Of a stretch of 64,000 nucleotides of DNA, positions 32,485-43,102 are shown one piece after another. The notes beneath the pieces are model-generated. The model was given only the letters and a program-made list of their open reading frames with translations. It had not been told where the DNA came from and searched no databases. Position 1 is the stretch's first letter. Each line of letters opens with the position of its first letter. A program made the translations under genes and the position numbers. Location of the stretch: contig LNAC01000275.1 in the NCBI GenBank assembly GCA_002007465.1, positions 310,001-374,000 of the forward strand, given 5' to 3'. The stretch comes from Ailurus styani (taxonomy: Eukaryota; Chordata; Mammalia; Carnivora; Ailuridae).

Positions 32485-32830
32485 CTTAAAATGCTTCAAT
32501 GGGTTTCCATTGCCAAAATAATGTCAACAAGATTATAAAATTCCCGAATACTTAACAATTGGTTCTTGCAGGCCAATATGAAGCACCAGCTCCAGCATAC
32601 CACCGTTCTCCTAGAGACTTCTTACTACATACATTACTCTAACCCCACAGCTTTTTCCGCTTCCTCAGTGAGGCATACCCTCCCTACTCCGCCCTCCCCC
32701 CACACACACCAAATCTTTCCATGGGCCCATAGGTCAAGTTCTCTGTTACAACCTTCCACAGCTCTGAGATCCTTTCCTTCCCAACCTTATTTCAGATTAT
32801 GCATTTGTTCCTCCATGCAACCAATGTGAT
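32485..32830 (+). mobile_element. L2 LINE fragment
   Basis: AAAATGCTTCAATGGGTTTCCATTGCC matches the L2 AACCCTCCAATGGCTCCCCATTGCC block, and C/T-rich L2 3' sequence follows. Confidence 0.6.
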
Positions 32831-33515
32831 ATTTAACATCATAAGCAAGCATGGGTCTACAGGAGATGTGATCAGAGTAGCTATAGGCTTCTTTTCCTAT
32901 GTAGTTTCTATGTACCCTTTAATGCAGGAAATTTCAGGGCTCAGCAAGGAGGAGAACTTTAGGGCCTGAACAAATCTGCTCAGTTCTTACAACCACAAAT
33001 ATGACATCTATTTTCTCCTGATTTCTTCGATTACTGAAGCGGGAAGAGATCACCCCAAATGCTCTCCCTCTGATCTCCACATTCTACCCAGATGGCTCAC
33101 GGCCATCTCATAGCTATCTCCGCAAGGCTGAAGTGGAAAGATGGGGAAAACATCCCGCCGGAAAGACAGAGCTGCAGGCTCCTCATGGCCACCTCACCAG
33201 AGAAGCTCTGCTTTCATATATTTCATATATTGCTCTCCCTTAGAAAATTTCTTTTGAATAACTTCCATTATGGAAAAGAAAATGTTCACAAACCTGTTTC
33301 TACTGTGTAAGTGTGCAAATTAAATACTTAAAGATGTACAGAATAATAGAGAAAATTATGTTTCATGGAAAAATTTTTTGTGTGGAAGTATCCCTAGTCT
33401 GCTTTTCCTTCTTCCCCCCTTGCTCCAACTCCCAGTAAATATTTGAATTGCCTTTCCAATTTTATTGCATTTCCAAAAATATGAATCCTGAGACTAGACC
33501 ACATGGGGTTCCATT
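32831..33515. other. Unique sequence, no feature identified
   Basis: No repeat or exon was recognised. A plus-strand frame at 33092-33310 is unsupported. Confidence 0.4.
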
Positions 33516-33519
33516 AGTA

Positions 33520-33615
33520 TTTGGGTTACACAGTGCTCGCTTAATGTCACATAGATAATCAGAGAACCATGACTTGAACCAGGACTCCTGAGTCATAGTT
33601 CACTTTCATTCTGCT
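33520..33615 (+). mobile_element. MIR fragment
   Basis: AATGTCACATAGATAATCAGAG and ACTTGAACCAGGACTCCTGA match the MIR 3' part (AAGGTCACACAGCTAG...GATTCGAACCCAGG). Confidence 0.65.
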
Positions 33616-33949
33616 TCTCAGTTGGTATACTTCTAGTATCAGTGGGAATTTCACTGCTGCCCAAAGGAAAGCCAAAGCCTCACTATCCAAGCCTCTTCTC
33701 CATGGGAAATTTCTTTTAGTTGTTAGATGAATTGTGTTTTCTGGAGATTGTAAGGTTATACAATATAAAACCAATAAATCTGATAAAGATCTATAGAAAA
33801 AGAGTTGCATTTCTATTACCCAACAAGTTTCTTAACTCAGCATGCATCCTCAATACTAAAACCAAATTCTGATCAGAAGCTCAGGATCTGGGTAATGGAA
33901 GCCAGCAATGCACTCCTAGGCATCTGCCTCTTTGTGTGGGCAATTAAAA

Positions 33950-34185
33950 GCATTCTATAGATTAGAGAAATCTGAGTTCATATCTCATTGACACCACTTC
34001 CTAGACACGTGATCTCAGGCAAGTTATTTTCTATCTCTGAGGCTCAGAGATAGACATGTAAACCATGTAACGTGCACTAAGGGTGAGAATGTGCACCTTA
34101 CATGGCTAATTGGAAAGATTAGATGAGACATACTCTTGGCATGAAGTGCTCAGAAAATTATTGTTATGTTACTATTAATTGAAAA
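33950..34185 (+). mobile_element. MIR SINE
   Basis: ACACCACTTCCTAGACACGTGATCTCAGGCAAGT, ATCTCTGAGGCTCAGAGATAG and AAGATTAGATGAGACATACTC follow the MIR consensus. Confidence 0.7.
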
Positions 34186-34507
34186 TATTTCTATACCAAT
34201 ATTACTAGGACTAAGCCTGATATATGTGTAAGGCCTGATCTATTAGTTCAGAAGATAATTTTGCTTCCATTATATAACTAGATAGTTCATACTATTTAAT
34301 TTAGTTAAATAAAGATACACTGAGTTTTTAATATGTGCCAAACACAGTATTAGGCCTGAACCATAAGAAATGACAGATATCCAGGTCTTATGTTTAAGGA
34401 GTTGACAATTTCAAACATACCTGACAGATGATACCTCCTGTATTCTTGAAGATGTCCAAGAGACTCACCTCACAGCTGGCTACTCAGTTCTCATTTCTCT
34501 GAGCGAT

Positions 34508-34563
<56 letters not shown>

Positions 34564-35800
34564 CTAATTCCTTGAGAATCAATGTACCTTCAAATCTTCT
34601 TATTTTACGTGTCAGAAGAAAGAACAGTTGGTCACCATTCTTTACAAAATAAGCCTTAATTTCCTGAGAGTTATTGAGTTATTCCTCTGTATTCTCTTTC
34701 GAGATTAAATAATTCCTATCCCTTTAACCTTTTCTCACAGTTCCTCTTTGCCAGCCTTCAGTTTAATCATTTCACTGCTCCCCTCTGGAATCTCTCCAAG
34801 TCGTCTGCACTAAATGTGTTGCTTTTGCCATTGAGTTTACTCTTCTAAGCAACTTACTCTTCCACACAAACCAAGACAAAAAGAAAGCATCTCCCAAAGG
34901 AAAAAAAATAAAGAGAGAGAGAGAGACCAGATAGAAGGATAGAGCTCCTAAGGAAGGAACTCGCATGGCACACTCAAACGCTTGAAGCCCAAGTAACATT
35001 TGCTGTCACCGCTATTGAGGGGGAAGGGACAAAACCAGAACAGTTTCTGAATAATGCCAACCATTCTGCTTGACAGTTATGTAAATTACTTTTAAGCAGG
35101 TAAGACTATTAACCACAATCTTAAGGCTTTAGTTACACCTGAAATTCTCAGAAGGGTGCTAATAAAATTACTGTTAATGAGATCAAAGAGGGATTTTGGA
35201 CTGGCCAAAATTCTGACTGCCTGGTCTGGCCGCCAAGTCGACCACTGAGGTGGTTAATGTTATTTATAGTCAGTGACTTTGTTCAATCCTGGCAAAGTGC
35301 AAAAGATCTTTCTTTGCATTCTGTCAATCAATATAAATTAATATTTTCTGAGCTAAGAAAGCAGCAAATTCTAAGGGGCTCTTAAGAAATGATTTAGAGA
35401 GGCTGATCAAATACACACTGATCATAGTATAACACCAACACATACAGAAAGGAGCAGATAAGAAAATTAGAGCACTAGCAAAAGCTCTCTCAAGACATGC
35501 ACAGCGACTTGTCAGACATCTTTTACAAAGATCTTTCCCTACTTTGTTTCTCTTATTGTGCTATTGAGATGAACCTGTCCGCTGTGAGCCAGCAGAATGT
35601 CCCCACTTACACATGTAAACACACATTCAAGATTCTGCTGAAAAGCTACAAACTCCCCTCAAGAAACCAAGAAAACTCTTCAGTAGATCACATTCTGCCT
35701 ATTTCAGGGACTTCTTTGTTTTGGAACCACTGTTCAGAAATAATTTTTTTTCTTCCCCCATCTGTTAAGGAAAAAAGTATACAATCAGATGAAAAGAGTT
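34186..35800. other. Unique stretch with a candidate conserved element
   Basis: It contains the GT microsatellite at 34510. The part at about 35090-35350 has no transposon signature and is dense in homeodomain- and POU-like words (TTTGCAT, TCAATCAAT, TAAATTAAT), as in many conserved enhancers. No exon was seen. Confidence 0.3.
34510..34560. repeat. (GT)n microsatellite
   Basis: Fifty-one bases of uninterrupted GT. Confidence 0.95.
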
Positions 35801-35820
35801 GATTAAAAGGGAGGAGGCAG

Positions 35821-36022
35821 GGAGCCTGGGTGGCTCAGTGGGTTAAAGCCTCTGCCTTCGGCTCAGGTCATGATCTCAGGGTCCTGGGATCGAGGCCCGC
35901 ATCGGGCTCCCTGCTCAGCGGGGAGCCTGCTTCCCCCACCCTCTCTCTGCCTGCCTCTCTGCCTCCTTGTGATCTCTCTCTCTCTCTGTGAAATAAATAA
36001 ATAAAATCTTTAAAAAAAAAAA
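35821..36022 (+). mobile_element. SINEC, mustelid-type
   Basis: A full-length copy with GGGTTAAAGCCTCTGCC, the GATCGAGGCCCGCATCGGGC block and the AAATAAATAAATAAAATCTTT tail. It is flanked by a perfect 16-bp duplication AAAAGGGAGGAGGCAG (35805-35820 and 36023-36038), so it is a recent insertion. Confidence 0.97.
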
Positions 36023-36038
36023 AAAAGGGAGGAGGCAG

Positions 36039-37776
36039 AGAGAGAAACTACTGCTTCCTCTGGGGTGGCTCCAGGCAAACAGGTGGTAGTGGTCATTGAG
36101 TTTGATTTCTGAAGCTAGTTTGGCTCTGTCCAGATCCTGGCTGGCCTAGAACTGGCTGGGCTGAGAGAGGTCTGTCAACAACAGCCATGAGACAACCAAC
36201 TACATTTTGAAAAAGCCTCGTTGCCAAGTTCTCCGCAGATTCCCTCTATTCCAGATCCAGAACAAAGTAATGATTTCATGTGGAATCGTCTCAAGGAGGT
36301 GTCGCCCCAAAGACTGTTCAACCTATCACACAGTGACTTAAATTCTAAAGCAGTGATCCTTAAATAATCAGCGGTTAAGATGGCCAGGAGCTCATAAGAA
36401 GCAGCACCATTCTGGGTGAAAGCAGGCAGTTTGCTAGCTGTTTAAATGTCAGTGATGACCCATTATAACCCTCCTACTCTTGCTGGTTGGTTCTCCATGA
36501 GAACCAGGCACAGGTACACACCCTGGGATGTTTGGCCACAATGAGAGAAAGGCATAAGTACACAAAGGCCATTGGCAAGTGTATCCACAACTAAAGTCTG
36601 GGAGCTCTAAAACAATGGATGATTAAAGCCCCAGCGTATTAAATAGATTGTGTGGATGCATTATAACTTCATAGCTGCCCTTTTTATTCAAGATTTCAAT
36701 TATGAAGTGGAACTACAAATTACCCCTGATTTCATTTATTTGGTGGTAAAGATAATCTCATAAATTCTTATCAAGCAGTAAGAAAGTGAAAGTAGAGCAC
36801 TGATATTGATGTTTGTTACTTTGTAGTGGTATGGAAAGTAGCCAGTAGCATTGGTTGATAAATCATGAGTAGACAGAATTCCCTCTCTTTATCCAAATAT
36901 GTACTTCAGAGACTTCAGCAATTTGCACCACCCCACTGCACCTTGGGAAGCAATTTTTATTCCATTTGATTTTGAGATATAATATCACCAATACCGGACA
37001 CTGCCCTTTGCAGGTTGGGAAGAAAGGGAGAGTAAGGTAAAGGAGAGAAAGAGAAGTGAAAAACTAAGACTGGTGAATTTTAAAAATATTCATCTATACT
37101 GAGCAGGTGACATTTTCAGTAAAGCTTTTCTGAATCTGAAAAAGAAAAATAAAATTCCTGCTGACTTTCAAAAGCCAACCATTTAGGTCATTCTTAAAAA
37201 AAAAAATAGATAGCCAGCAGATTAAAGGAGCTCCATGTATAAAAACCAAATGAACCTCTAACAAAGCTTGTTTGGGACATGAATAAATCATCTGGTCATG
37301 AATTATTTATTGTTATCAAGAAACAAGCTGGGGATTCCAGGAACTGGGCTTTGGGGAGGTGCAAGTTCATTGTCACCTACCCACCACGGGAAGTGAGAGG
37401 ACAGGCCACGGGGTACCATCATCTGGTGCAGACCATGCTAGCCCCCACTTGAGTTTCAGAGGCTGCTTCAGCAGCATTTACACCCCAGAGGATAAAGCAA
37501 ATAGAGTTTGATCCACAGAATCATACTTTAGAAAACTGCAAGTATTCAGTAACAGACAATAAGATTTTTTGTGCACTGGATCTTTTTTTTTTTTTAAATA
37601 CACATAGGGAATACAAGCTGAGTGCAAAAGAGGAGAGGTTGAAGGTTTACATTTAGAAGAGATGGCCAGAAAATACCTGAGTAATAAACTGTGGAGAGTA
37701 GTCCGACCTACTCATTCCTGGCTTTGAGGGTTGGCTTTTTTACCGGGGTTGGGAAGAGAAAAAGGGAGCCTCTGAG
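36039..37776. other. Unique intronic sequence upstream of the VWC2L terminal exon
   Basis: There are 1.7 kb without a named repeat apart from A- and T-runs at 37199 and 37585. Such depletion next to an exon is common. No extra exon was recognised. Confidence 0.45.
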
Positions 37777-37812
37777 ATTTAATCAACTAATCAACGTATA
37801 TGTGTGTTCCAG
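37777..37812 (+). promoter_or_regulatory. VWC2L: Splice acceptor of the VWC2L terminal exon
   Basis: The exon is preceded by TGTGTGTTCCAG with the AG at 37811-37812. A branch-point-like CTAAT lies at 37787-37791, about 22 bases upstream of the AG. The tract between them is poor in pyrimidines because it is interrupted by ATATGTGTG, so the site looks weak. The first two exon bases GT complete a Gly codon, which makes the intron phase 1. Confidence 0.7.
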
Positions 37813-37961
37813 GTCCAAACTGCTTTGCAGGAACGACAATAATCCCGGCTGGCATTGAAGTGAAAGTGGATGAATGTAACATCTGTCACTGTCACAACGG
37901 GGACTGGTGGAAGCCTGCTCAGTGTTCAAAACGCGAATGCCAAGGCAAGCAGACTGTGTAG
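37813..37961 (+). CDS. VWC2L: VWC2L terminal coding exon (C-terminal 48 residues plus stop)
   Basis: The exon encodes the C-terminus of von Willebrand factor C domain-containing protein 2-like, a secreted neural and skeletal protein related to brorin (VWC2). Members of this family bind BMP or TGF-beta-type ligands through cysteine-rich VWC repeats outside the cell. After the split Gly codon the frame reads PNCFAGTT, then CNICHC (CxxCxC, the usual VWC subdomain-1 signature), then the [12 protein letters not shown] motif, and ends QGKQTV with TAG at 37959-37961. Six cysteines occur at local residues 3, 21, 24, 26, 37 and 42. The 149-base length, the phase-1 acceptor and the C-terminus match my recollection of the mammalian protein, which has about 222 residues. 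The N-terminal signal peptide and the preceding VWC repeats are on exons outside the window. The frame is intact, with no frameshift or missing cysteine. The paralogue VWC2 is the only real alternative, but I recall a different C-terminus for it. Confidence 0.93.
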
Positions 37962-39232
37962 GACAAATTCCCAGCCGAGGAGGAGTTCTTAGGAAGGATG
38001 CTATGGCTTCCACACTGCACATGTTCGAAACAAAACAAAACAAAACGAACTCCTGCCAGCTACAACAGGGTCACCAGCAAAACCTTTTAGGGTTGACAAA
38101 AGTGAATATTTTACTAAGAGGAAATTTCTCTCTTTCCCTCTTGCTATATAAAGTATATATAGTATATAGCTATCAAAACCGCTTTTGTAATTATCCGTGC
38201 TTGATGGTGACTTGACCACTGGATTTCTGAAACTAAAAGGAAGAAACAGCCTCGTACAGGCTCCTTCTCTGGTGACACCTCTAACCTGCCAGCTCACCGT
38301 CCGCCAATTTGCTTCATTTCTACTCTTCTGTGCATCATCACCCATCACAATTTTTCTCTTGTAGAATTTCTTTTTCGTATTTAGAATCTAAGGGGCCAGA
38401 TTTGATGGCACAGTTACGTTTGGAGTAGTGTCACATAAGCTTTAGTAAAGGAATATTGGGGGTGAGGACCCTTCCTGACCAGGAAGACACAAAAGCAACC
38501 GACCCATCCTTCCCCTTGGGTGAAAGATGCCCTGCAGGGGTCAGAAAACAGGAGGTACCCACAGCTGGACCCACTGCTGGGGCAGGGCAGGGGGCCGGTG
38601 TTTGATACAGTCTGTGGGAGGTCACAATTTAATCCTTACGAACCACACATTTCAGACACAAAACCTTGAAACTGCCAATCAAAAACTAATATGTGGAGAC
38701 CACCACCACGAGCTTGACTCCAGCATCCAAAGGGAGCCAGGAATTCACAGTTGTAGCATTAATCACCAGACTTCCTCACGATGCCGAATTTCAGTTTGGT
38801 TTGTAACTCGACACCCGACACCCACTCTGTCACCTGGCACTCTCCATACCAGAACCAGGATGAGTAGCCCCACTGTGAGTCTGAGTCCTTCTGGAGACTC
38901 CTGGCTTTTGAGTCCAGATGTGGCTGAAAGCCAGGAGTACCCACCGGCAGTTTTATGGTTTGGGACTGTGTTTGCCATGTTTTAGTAATGACCACTCAGC
39001 CCTAGGTCTGACACACAGATTCAGGACACTCTTTCCACCTCAAGTGCTGATTTAAATTCAAGATTAGGGTAGAGTGAGTCTTGCACAATACAATTCCATT
39101 TGTTGAACATTTTTTAAAATGTATATATTAGATACTGAACAATTAAAGTGAACCTTTGAAGCGTCTCAAGGTTGCCCTGGTAATGCTGCTCGTATCGTAA
39201 CAGTACAAATAAAATACACAGGGTATCTGATG
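37962..39232 (+). other. VWC2L: VWC2L 3' UTR (probable extent)
   Basis: Repeat-free sequence follows the stop codon for about 1.3 kb up to the first good poly(A) signals, ATTAAA at 39142-39147 and AATAAA at 39208-39213. It contains AT-rich patches and an open frame of 152 codons (38527-38985) that I regard as chance. The 3' end is inferred from the signals only; a longer UTR running toward the MER20 element is possible. Confidence 0.5.
39208..39213 (+). promoter_or_regulatory. VWC2L: Candidate VWC2L poly(A) signal AATAAA
   Basis: This is the canonical hexamer about 1.25 kb after the VWC2L stop codon, with an ATTAAA variant 66 bases upstream at 39142. No strong GT-rich downstream element is obvious, so usage is uncertain. 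Confidence 0.45.
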
Positions 39233-39446
39233 CCACCTCGAGTCAAGTGCATATTTGGCGATTCTTGAAACCACATGGTGTAGTTAGTTGCTTATTCCAC
39301 TTTCCTGTCTTGAAAACCCTGGCGCAGATCTGGCAGGGTCCTTGAGGAAACTTTAAGGTTGTCTTCATTACCGACGTTCTTTGCTCTCCCACTCCCACCC
39401 CAGCCTGGGCTTTGTCGCAGCTCTCGTGGAGCCCTGCGTTCCCGAG

Positions 39447-39674
39447 CAAGGTTTCTCAAGATGAATTCTGCTGACGTTTTGGACTAGACAGCTTACTGTT
39501 GGGGGGGCGGGGGCTGCCCCAGGCATTTTTAGGATGTTTGGCAACATGGTGGGCCTCTATCCACTCAATGCCAATAGCCACACCCTCGTTGTAACAACAG
39601 ATTGTCTCCAGACATTGCCAAATGTCCCCAAGGAGTGGGGAAGGGACAAAATGTCACCTGGTTGAGAATCTGTG
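39447..39674 (-). mobile_element. MER20 (nonautonomous hAT DNA transposon)
   Basis: Reading the plus strand gives GGTTTCTCAAGATGAATTCTGC, GGCATTTTTAGGATGTTTGG, AGACATTGCCAAATGTCCCC and the terminal GGTTGAGAATCTGTG. The order and length of about 228 bp match the reverse complement of MER20, with remnants of its terminal inverted repeats at both ends. It lies 1.5 kb beyond the VWC2L stop. Confidence 0.85.
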
Positions 39675-41415
39675 GTTTAGAATGATCAGTACAGAGTGGT
39701 TTCTGCCAGGGTGGCACACCCAGCAAGCTCTGGCTCAGCCCGTGGCTTTGGTGAGCCTCTAAGCCCCTTGGGACACACGCGATCAGCAGCCCCAAGGAAC
39801 AGGGGTCAGTCTTCTCCCAGGGAAGCGACGCTTCTATTCCATAGGTCCACCCTCAGGACACACTTCTTTAGTCTCATCGACTGGGTTTTCATTTTAAATG
39901 GTCAGCTTCTCCTCCCTGGAAGCTCCTCCAGTCATCAGGAAACAGTTGTCACTTCCAAAATTAACGTGTTGCTGCCTTGGACCTGACACTTTTCACGTCC
40001 ACTGTGCTTGTGTGTGACGCCAACTGCCATGCCGGGCCCCATGCGAGGGAGAAAACCACGCCGCCTCCCCTTAGAACACCAATTCGCAGCAAGGTTGGTG
40101 CCTTTGGTTGCCACCATGGATACATCACATAGACAGTCATGAATCCTTCATGAACAATTCTGCATGATTTATTCCTGCACTCCAAAGGCCTTCCATACTT
40201 CAGATTGCGCCTAGACAGAGACAGAGCGTAGAGCTTTCTTTGCCCTGAGGTTGCCTGGTGCCAGCTTCAAAAATCCACCCTCTTGGAAAGAAATAATAAT
40301 AATAAATGACAGGAACAAGGTTTGAAACCCAGAAAATATCATTAATAGAGCCATGTAGCATAGTACCCTATCTATTATTAAGGAGTTACTATGTCCTTTC
40401 TAGGAAACAGAGAGTACAACTGGGGAGCCAGGGTTCAAACAATTTGCATCAAAGTCTCGGCACAGTGATAGCTGCAGCAAGAAGTTACTAGAATGGAGTG
40501 TTAGATCCATCAAGAAGCTCTTTTCAGAGAGCTTGCAGAATGAAGGCTGCTCTGTGGTCTCTGTTACCAGCCAGAGAGAAGGATTTTTTTTTTTTAATTG
40601 TTGTTGTTGTTGGATTTTCTTTTTCCTCTGAGCTTCACTACAAGCTGTTTCCTTTAAGACTTTGTAGCACTGACATTTTTCTCCCTTTAGGGAGAGATGA
40701 ACCTATACTGTGACAGAATTTCTCATAAACTGATAAACATTTTACAGCTTCCTTCTACCCAGGTCACTGAGAAATTCTTTCCAAACTCTGAACGACAAGA
40801 GTTCTGGTCTCATCTGTTTTGCTTTGTTTTCTTTTTTTTCTTTTGAAGGCTTTGTTTGCAGCCCCACTGTCCCCTCTGTCTCCCATTCCTCCTCTTTGGT
40901 TCTCGGCTTTAACTACAGCTTTGTTTAAATAAGGGATCAACATCCTGTTTGTCAGCTGATGCCTGTTTAAAACGATTCAGTTTCTAACATCTTTGAAAAA
41001 TGGTGTGCCTGAAAACTAGTGAGAAAAAAAAAAACACAACTAAACACTAAACTGTAAAAAGGGGATTCTAGCAACAATATTTGATGTGTAAAAGACTATA
41101 TTATTAAAAAATTATTTTGTTAAATATAAAGTGTGTTAACCAGCAAACATTGTTTGTGGTATATTTTCCTTCCAAAATTCTCTCTCCTCTCTACCCTTAT
41201 CATTTAATAACTAATCCTCAGTGACTTCTATTAGCTGAAAGTACATGTGTCATTAGAGCTATATTCAATTAGATTTAAGCCTCAGCTTTAGCATTTTCCT
41301 GCATACATTTTCACTTTTCATAATATAAGGTCGGGCTGACTTGGGGATCAGACAGGAAGTTCAAATAAACCAGCAATGAGAGTGTAAGTGATAGGAATAA
41401 TGTTTTCCTAACCCT
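39675..41415. other. Unique sequence downstream of VWC2L
   Basis: No transposon was recognised apart from short (AAT)n and T runs (40289-40304 and 40586-40597). Overlapping open frames on both strands (39565-40185) have no coding support. Confidence 0.4.
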
Positions 41416-41419
41416 GCAT

Positions 41420-41640
41420 CCATACCCAATACTAATGATAATCTATAATTATTGAGTGCCTGCTCTGTTGGCCGGCCCTGTGCTGGGCACCAAACCCATA
41501 GAATCCTGTTCAAGCACATAGCACACCTGCTAGGGAGGGGTTCTTATTATGGCTACTTTGCTGATGAGGAAACCAGAACACAAAGAGGTTAAGTGATTGG
41601 TCCAAGGTCATCGGCTCATAAGTGGCAACACAGGAACTTT
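41420..41640 (+). mobile_element. MIR SINE
   Basis: TTATTGAGTGCCTGCTCTGTTGG, GATGAGGAAACCAGAACACAAAGAGG and TGGTCCAAGGTCATCGGCTC follow the MIR consensus in order. Confidence 0.8.
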
Positions 41641-41644
41641 GTAT

Positions 41645-42175
41645 TATAAATATACACAAATATATATATAAATCAAGAAAATAGTACAGTATGAGGAACC
41701 TCCATTTACCCATTGCCCAGACTCAACAGTTATCAAGATTTTGCATAATTCTTCACCTATTCTTTTCTTCCCCCAAAGTATTTTGAAGATTTTGTTTATT
41801 TATTTTCAGAGAAAGTGAAAGAGAATATGAGAAGGGGGAGGGGCAGAGGGAGAGAGAGAATCTCAAGCAAGCTTGACACTGAGCATGGAGCCCCATGCAG
41901 GGCTCCATCTCATGGCCCAGAAATATGACCTGAGCCAAAATCGAGAATTGGACACTTTTCGAAATGAGCCACCCAGGCAGTCCTTGCCTTGAGTATTTTA
42001 AAGCAAACGTCAAGCATCACATCACCCTGCCCTACATCGCTTTAAGAAAAGGGGACAGCTGCTTACCAAACCATGTTATATTACCAAAGTCCAACAAAAT
42101 CAAGAATTCCTTAGCATCACCTAATCTTAAAATTTCTTAGATCTTCTAAGATATGAGGGATGGGGGTAGTCATGT
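41645..42175. mobile_element. Old LINE (L1-type) 3' remnant, split by a SINEC
   Basis: AGTACAGTATGAGGAACCTCC and CATTTACCCATTGCCCAGAC before the SINEC, and TTTAAAGCAAACGTCAAGCA with AAGAATTCCTTAGCATCACC after it, match a common old mammalian LINE 3' sequence. I am unsure of the subfamily and strand. Confidence 0.45.
41786..41991 (-). mobile_element. Older SINEC, minus strand
   Basis: Tail complement GATTTTGTTTATTTATTTTC at the left, GAGCATGGAGCCCCATGCAG in the middle and GAGCCACCCAGGCAGTCC at the right. AGTATTTT flanks both ends. It is more diverged than the mustelid-type copies. Confidence 0.85.
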
Positions 42176-42777
42176 GATCTAAATCACCCATAATCTTGCA
42201 TGTACTTGATGTGACTCCTAAGTTCAAAATGGGGCTTTCACCCTGCCAACTGACAGCTGGCAACCCTGACAGAGTTGTGAGTTTGTCATTAGAGGGTGTG
42301 TGCTGGGAAAATTACTCTTTGAAAGCTTTATGTTCAACTCCCCCCTAGACGTTGAGTGGGGTGAGCAGTGGGCAAGAGGCTTTCTATCAAATGACCTCCA
42401 GGGGGCAACAAAGAGCCTCAGAGCAAGAACTGCTGTGGGTCACCAGCACCCAGGGGTCGCTGCCTTTCACGTGGGTGTAGGCTCTCTTTTGGGAATAAGA
42501 GCAAACTGTTATTTTTCTTCCCCTTGAGACAAACATGCTGCCCAACCCCGAGCAAAACTGAATAATATTTTATAAATTGCCATCATCTTCTGCCTTGTTG
42601 AAGGAGGAAAGAAAGGAAAAAGTCAAGCACTAAGAAAATGTCAGCATGGAATCCCACACATATGTGTATGCACCCACACTCCACCAACCTTTCCTTAAAA
42701 CAAGATTAGGTTTTTCTTGTTTTTCAATTTCCGGTGTGTCCAATTCTCTGTCCCTGTGTCCCTTGCAAAGGGTTGTT
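42176..42777. other. Unique sequence, no feature identified
   Basis: No repeat or exon was recognised up to the SINEC and assembly gap. Confidence 0.4.
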
Positions 42778-42789
42778 TACAGTTCATTT

Positions 42790-43011
42790 NNNNNNNNNNN
42801 NNNNNNNNNNNNNNNNNNNNNNNNNNNNNNNNNNNNNNNNNNNNNNNNNNNNNNNNNNNNNNNNNNNNNNNNNNNNNNNNNNNNNNNNNNNNNNNNNNNN
42901 NNNNNNNNNNNNNNNNNNNNNNNNNNNNNNNNNNNNNNNNNNNNNNNNNNNNNNNNNNNNNNNNNNNNNNNNNNNNNNNNNNNNNNNNNNNNNNNNNNNN
43001 NNNNNNNNNNN
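42790..43011. other. Assembly gap (222 N)
   Basis: Undetermined bases sit exactly where the tail half of a minus-strand SINEC should be. Open frames reported across it are meaningless. Confidence 0.99.
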
Positions 43012-43090
43012 GGGCCTCGATCCCAGGACCCTGAGATCATGACCTGAGCCGAAGGCAGAGGCTTTAACCCACTGAGCCACCCAGGCGCCC
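43012..43090 (-). mobile_element. SINEC head, minus strand, rest hidden by the gap
   Basis: GGGCCTCGATCCCAGGACCC through GGCTTTAACCCACTGAGCCA to CCCAGGCGCCC is the complement of a young mustelid-type SINEC head. A perfect 12-bp target duplication TACAGTTCATTT lies at 42778-42789, left of the gap, and at 43091-43102, right of the head. The gap is therefore entirely inside the SINEC. Confidence 0.95.
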
Positions 43091-43102
43091 TACAGTTCAT
43101 TT

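Larger units (their letters stand above)
1..37812 (+). other. VWC2L: Last intron of VWC2L (3' portion)
   Basis: This span ends at the AG acceptor directly before the terminal VWC2L coding exon and contains no other exon I can recognise. VWC2L is a long gene with few exons and very large introns in other mammals, so a last intron longer than 37 kb is expected. The penultimate exon, which encodes most of the second cysteine-rich block, was not seen, so it should lie to the left of the window. The content is unique AT-rich sequence broken by MIR, L2, SINEC, LTR and L1 insertions. Assigning the whole span to one intron is inference from the exon at its end. Confidence 0.6.

Noticed and set aside
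38527..38985. 152-codon plus-strand open frame after VWC2L
   Set aside because: It lies in the presumed VWC2L 3' UTR, overlaps antisense frames at 38759-38995, and has no domain or codon pattern that supports coding.
42646..43100. Open frames spanning the N run
   Set aside because: They consist of unknown residues from the assembly gap and SINEC sequence.
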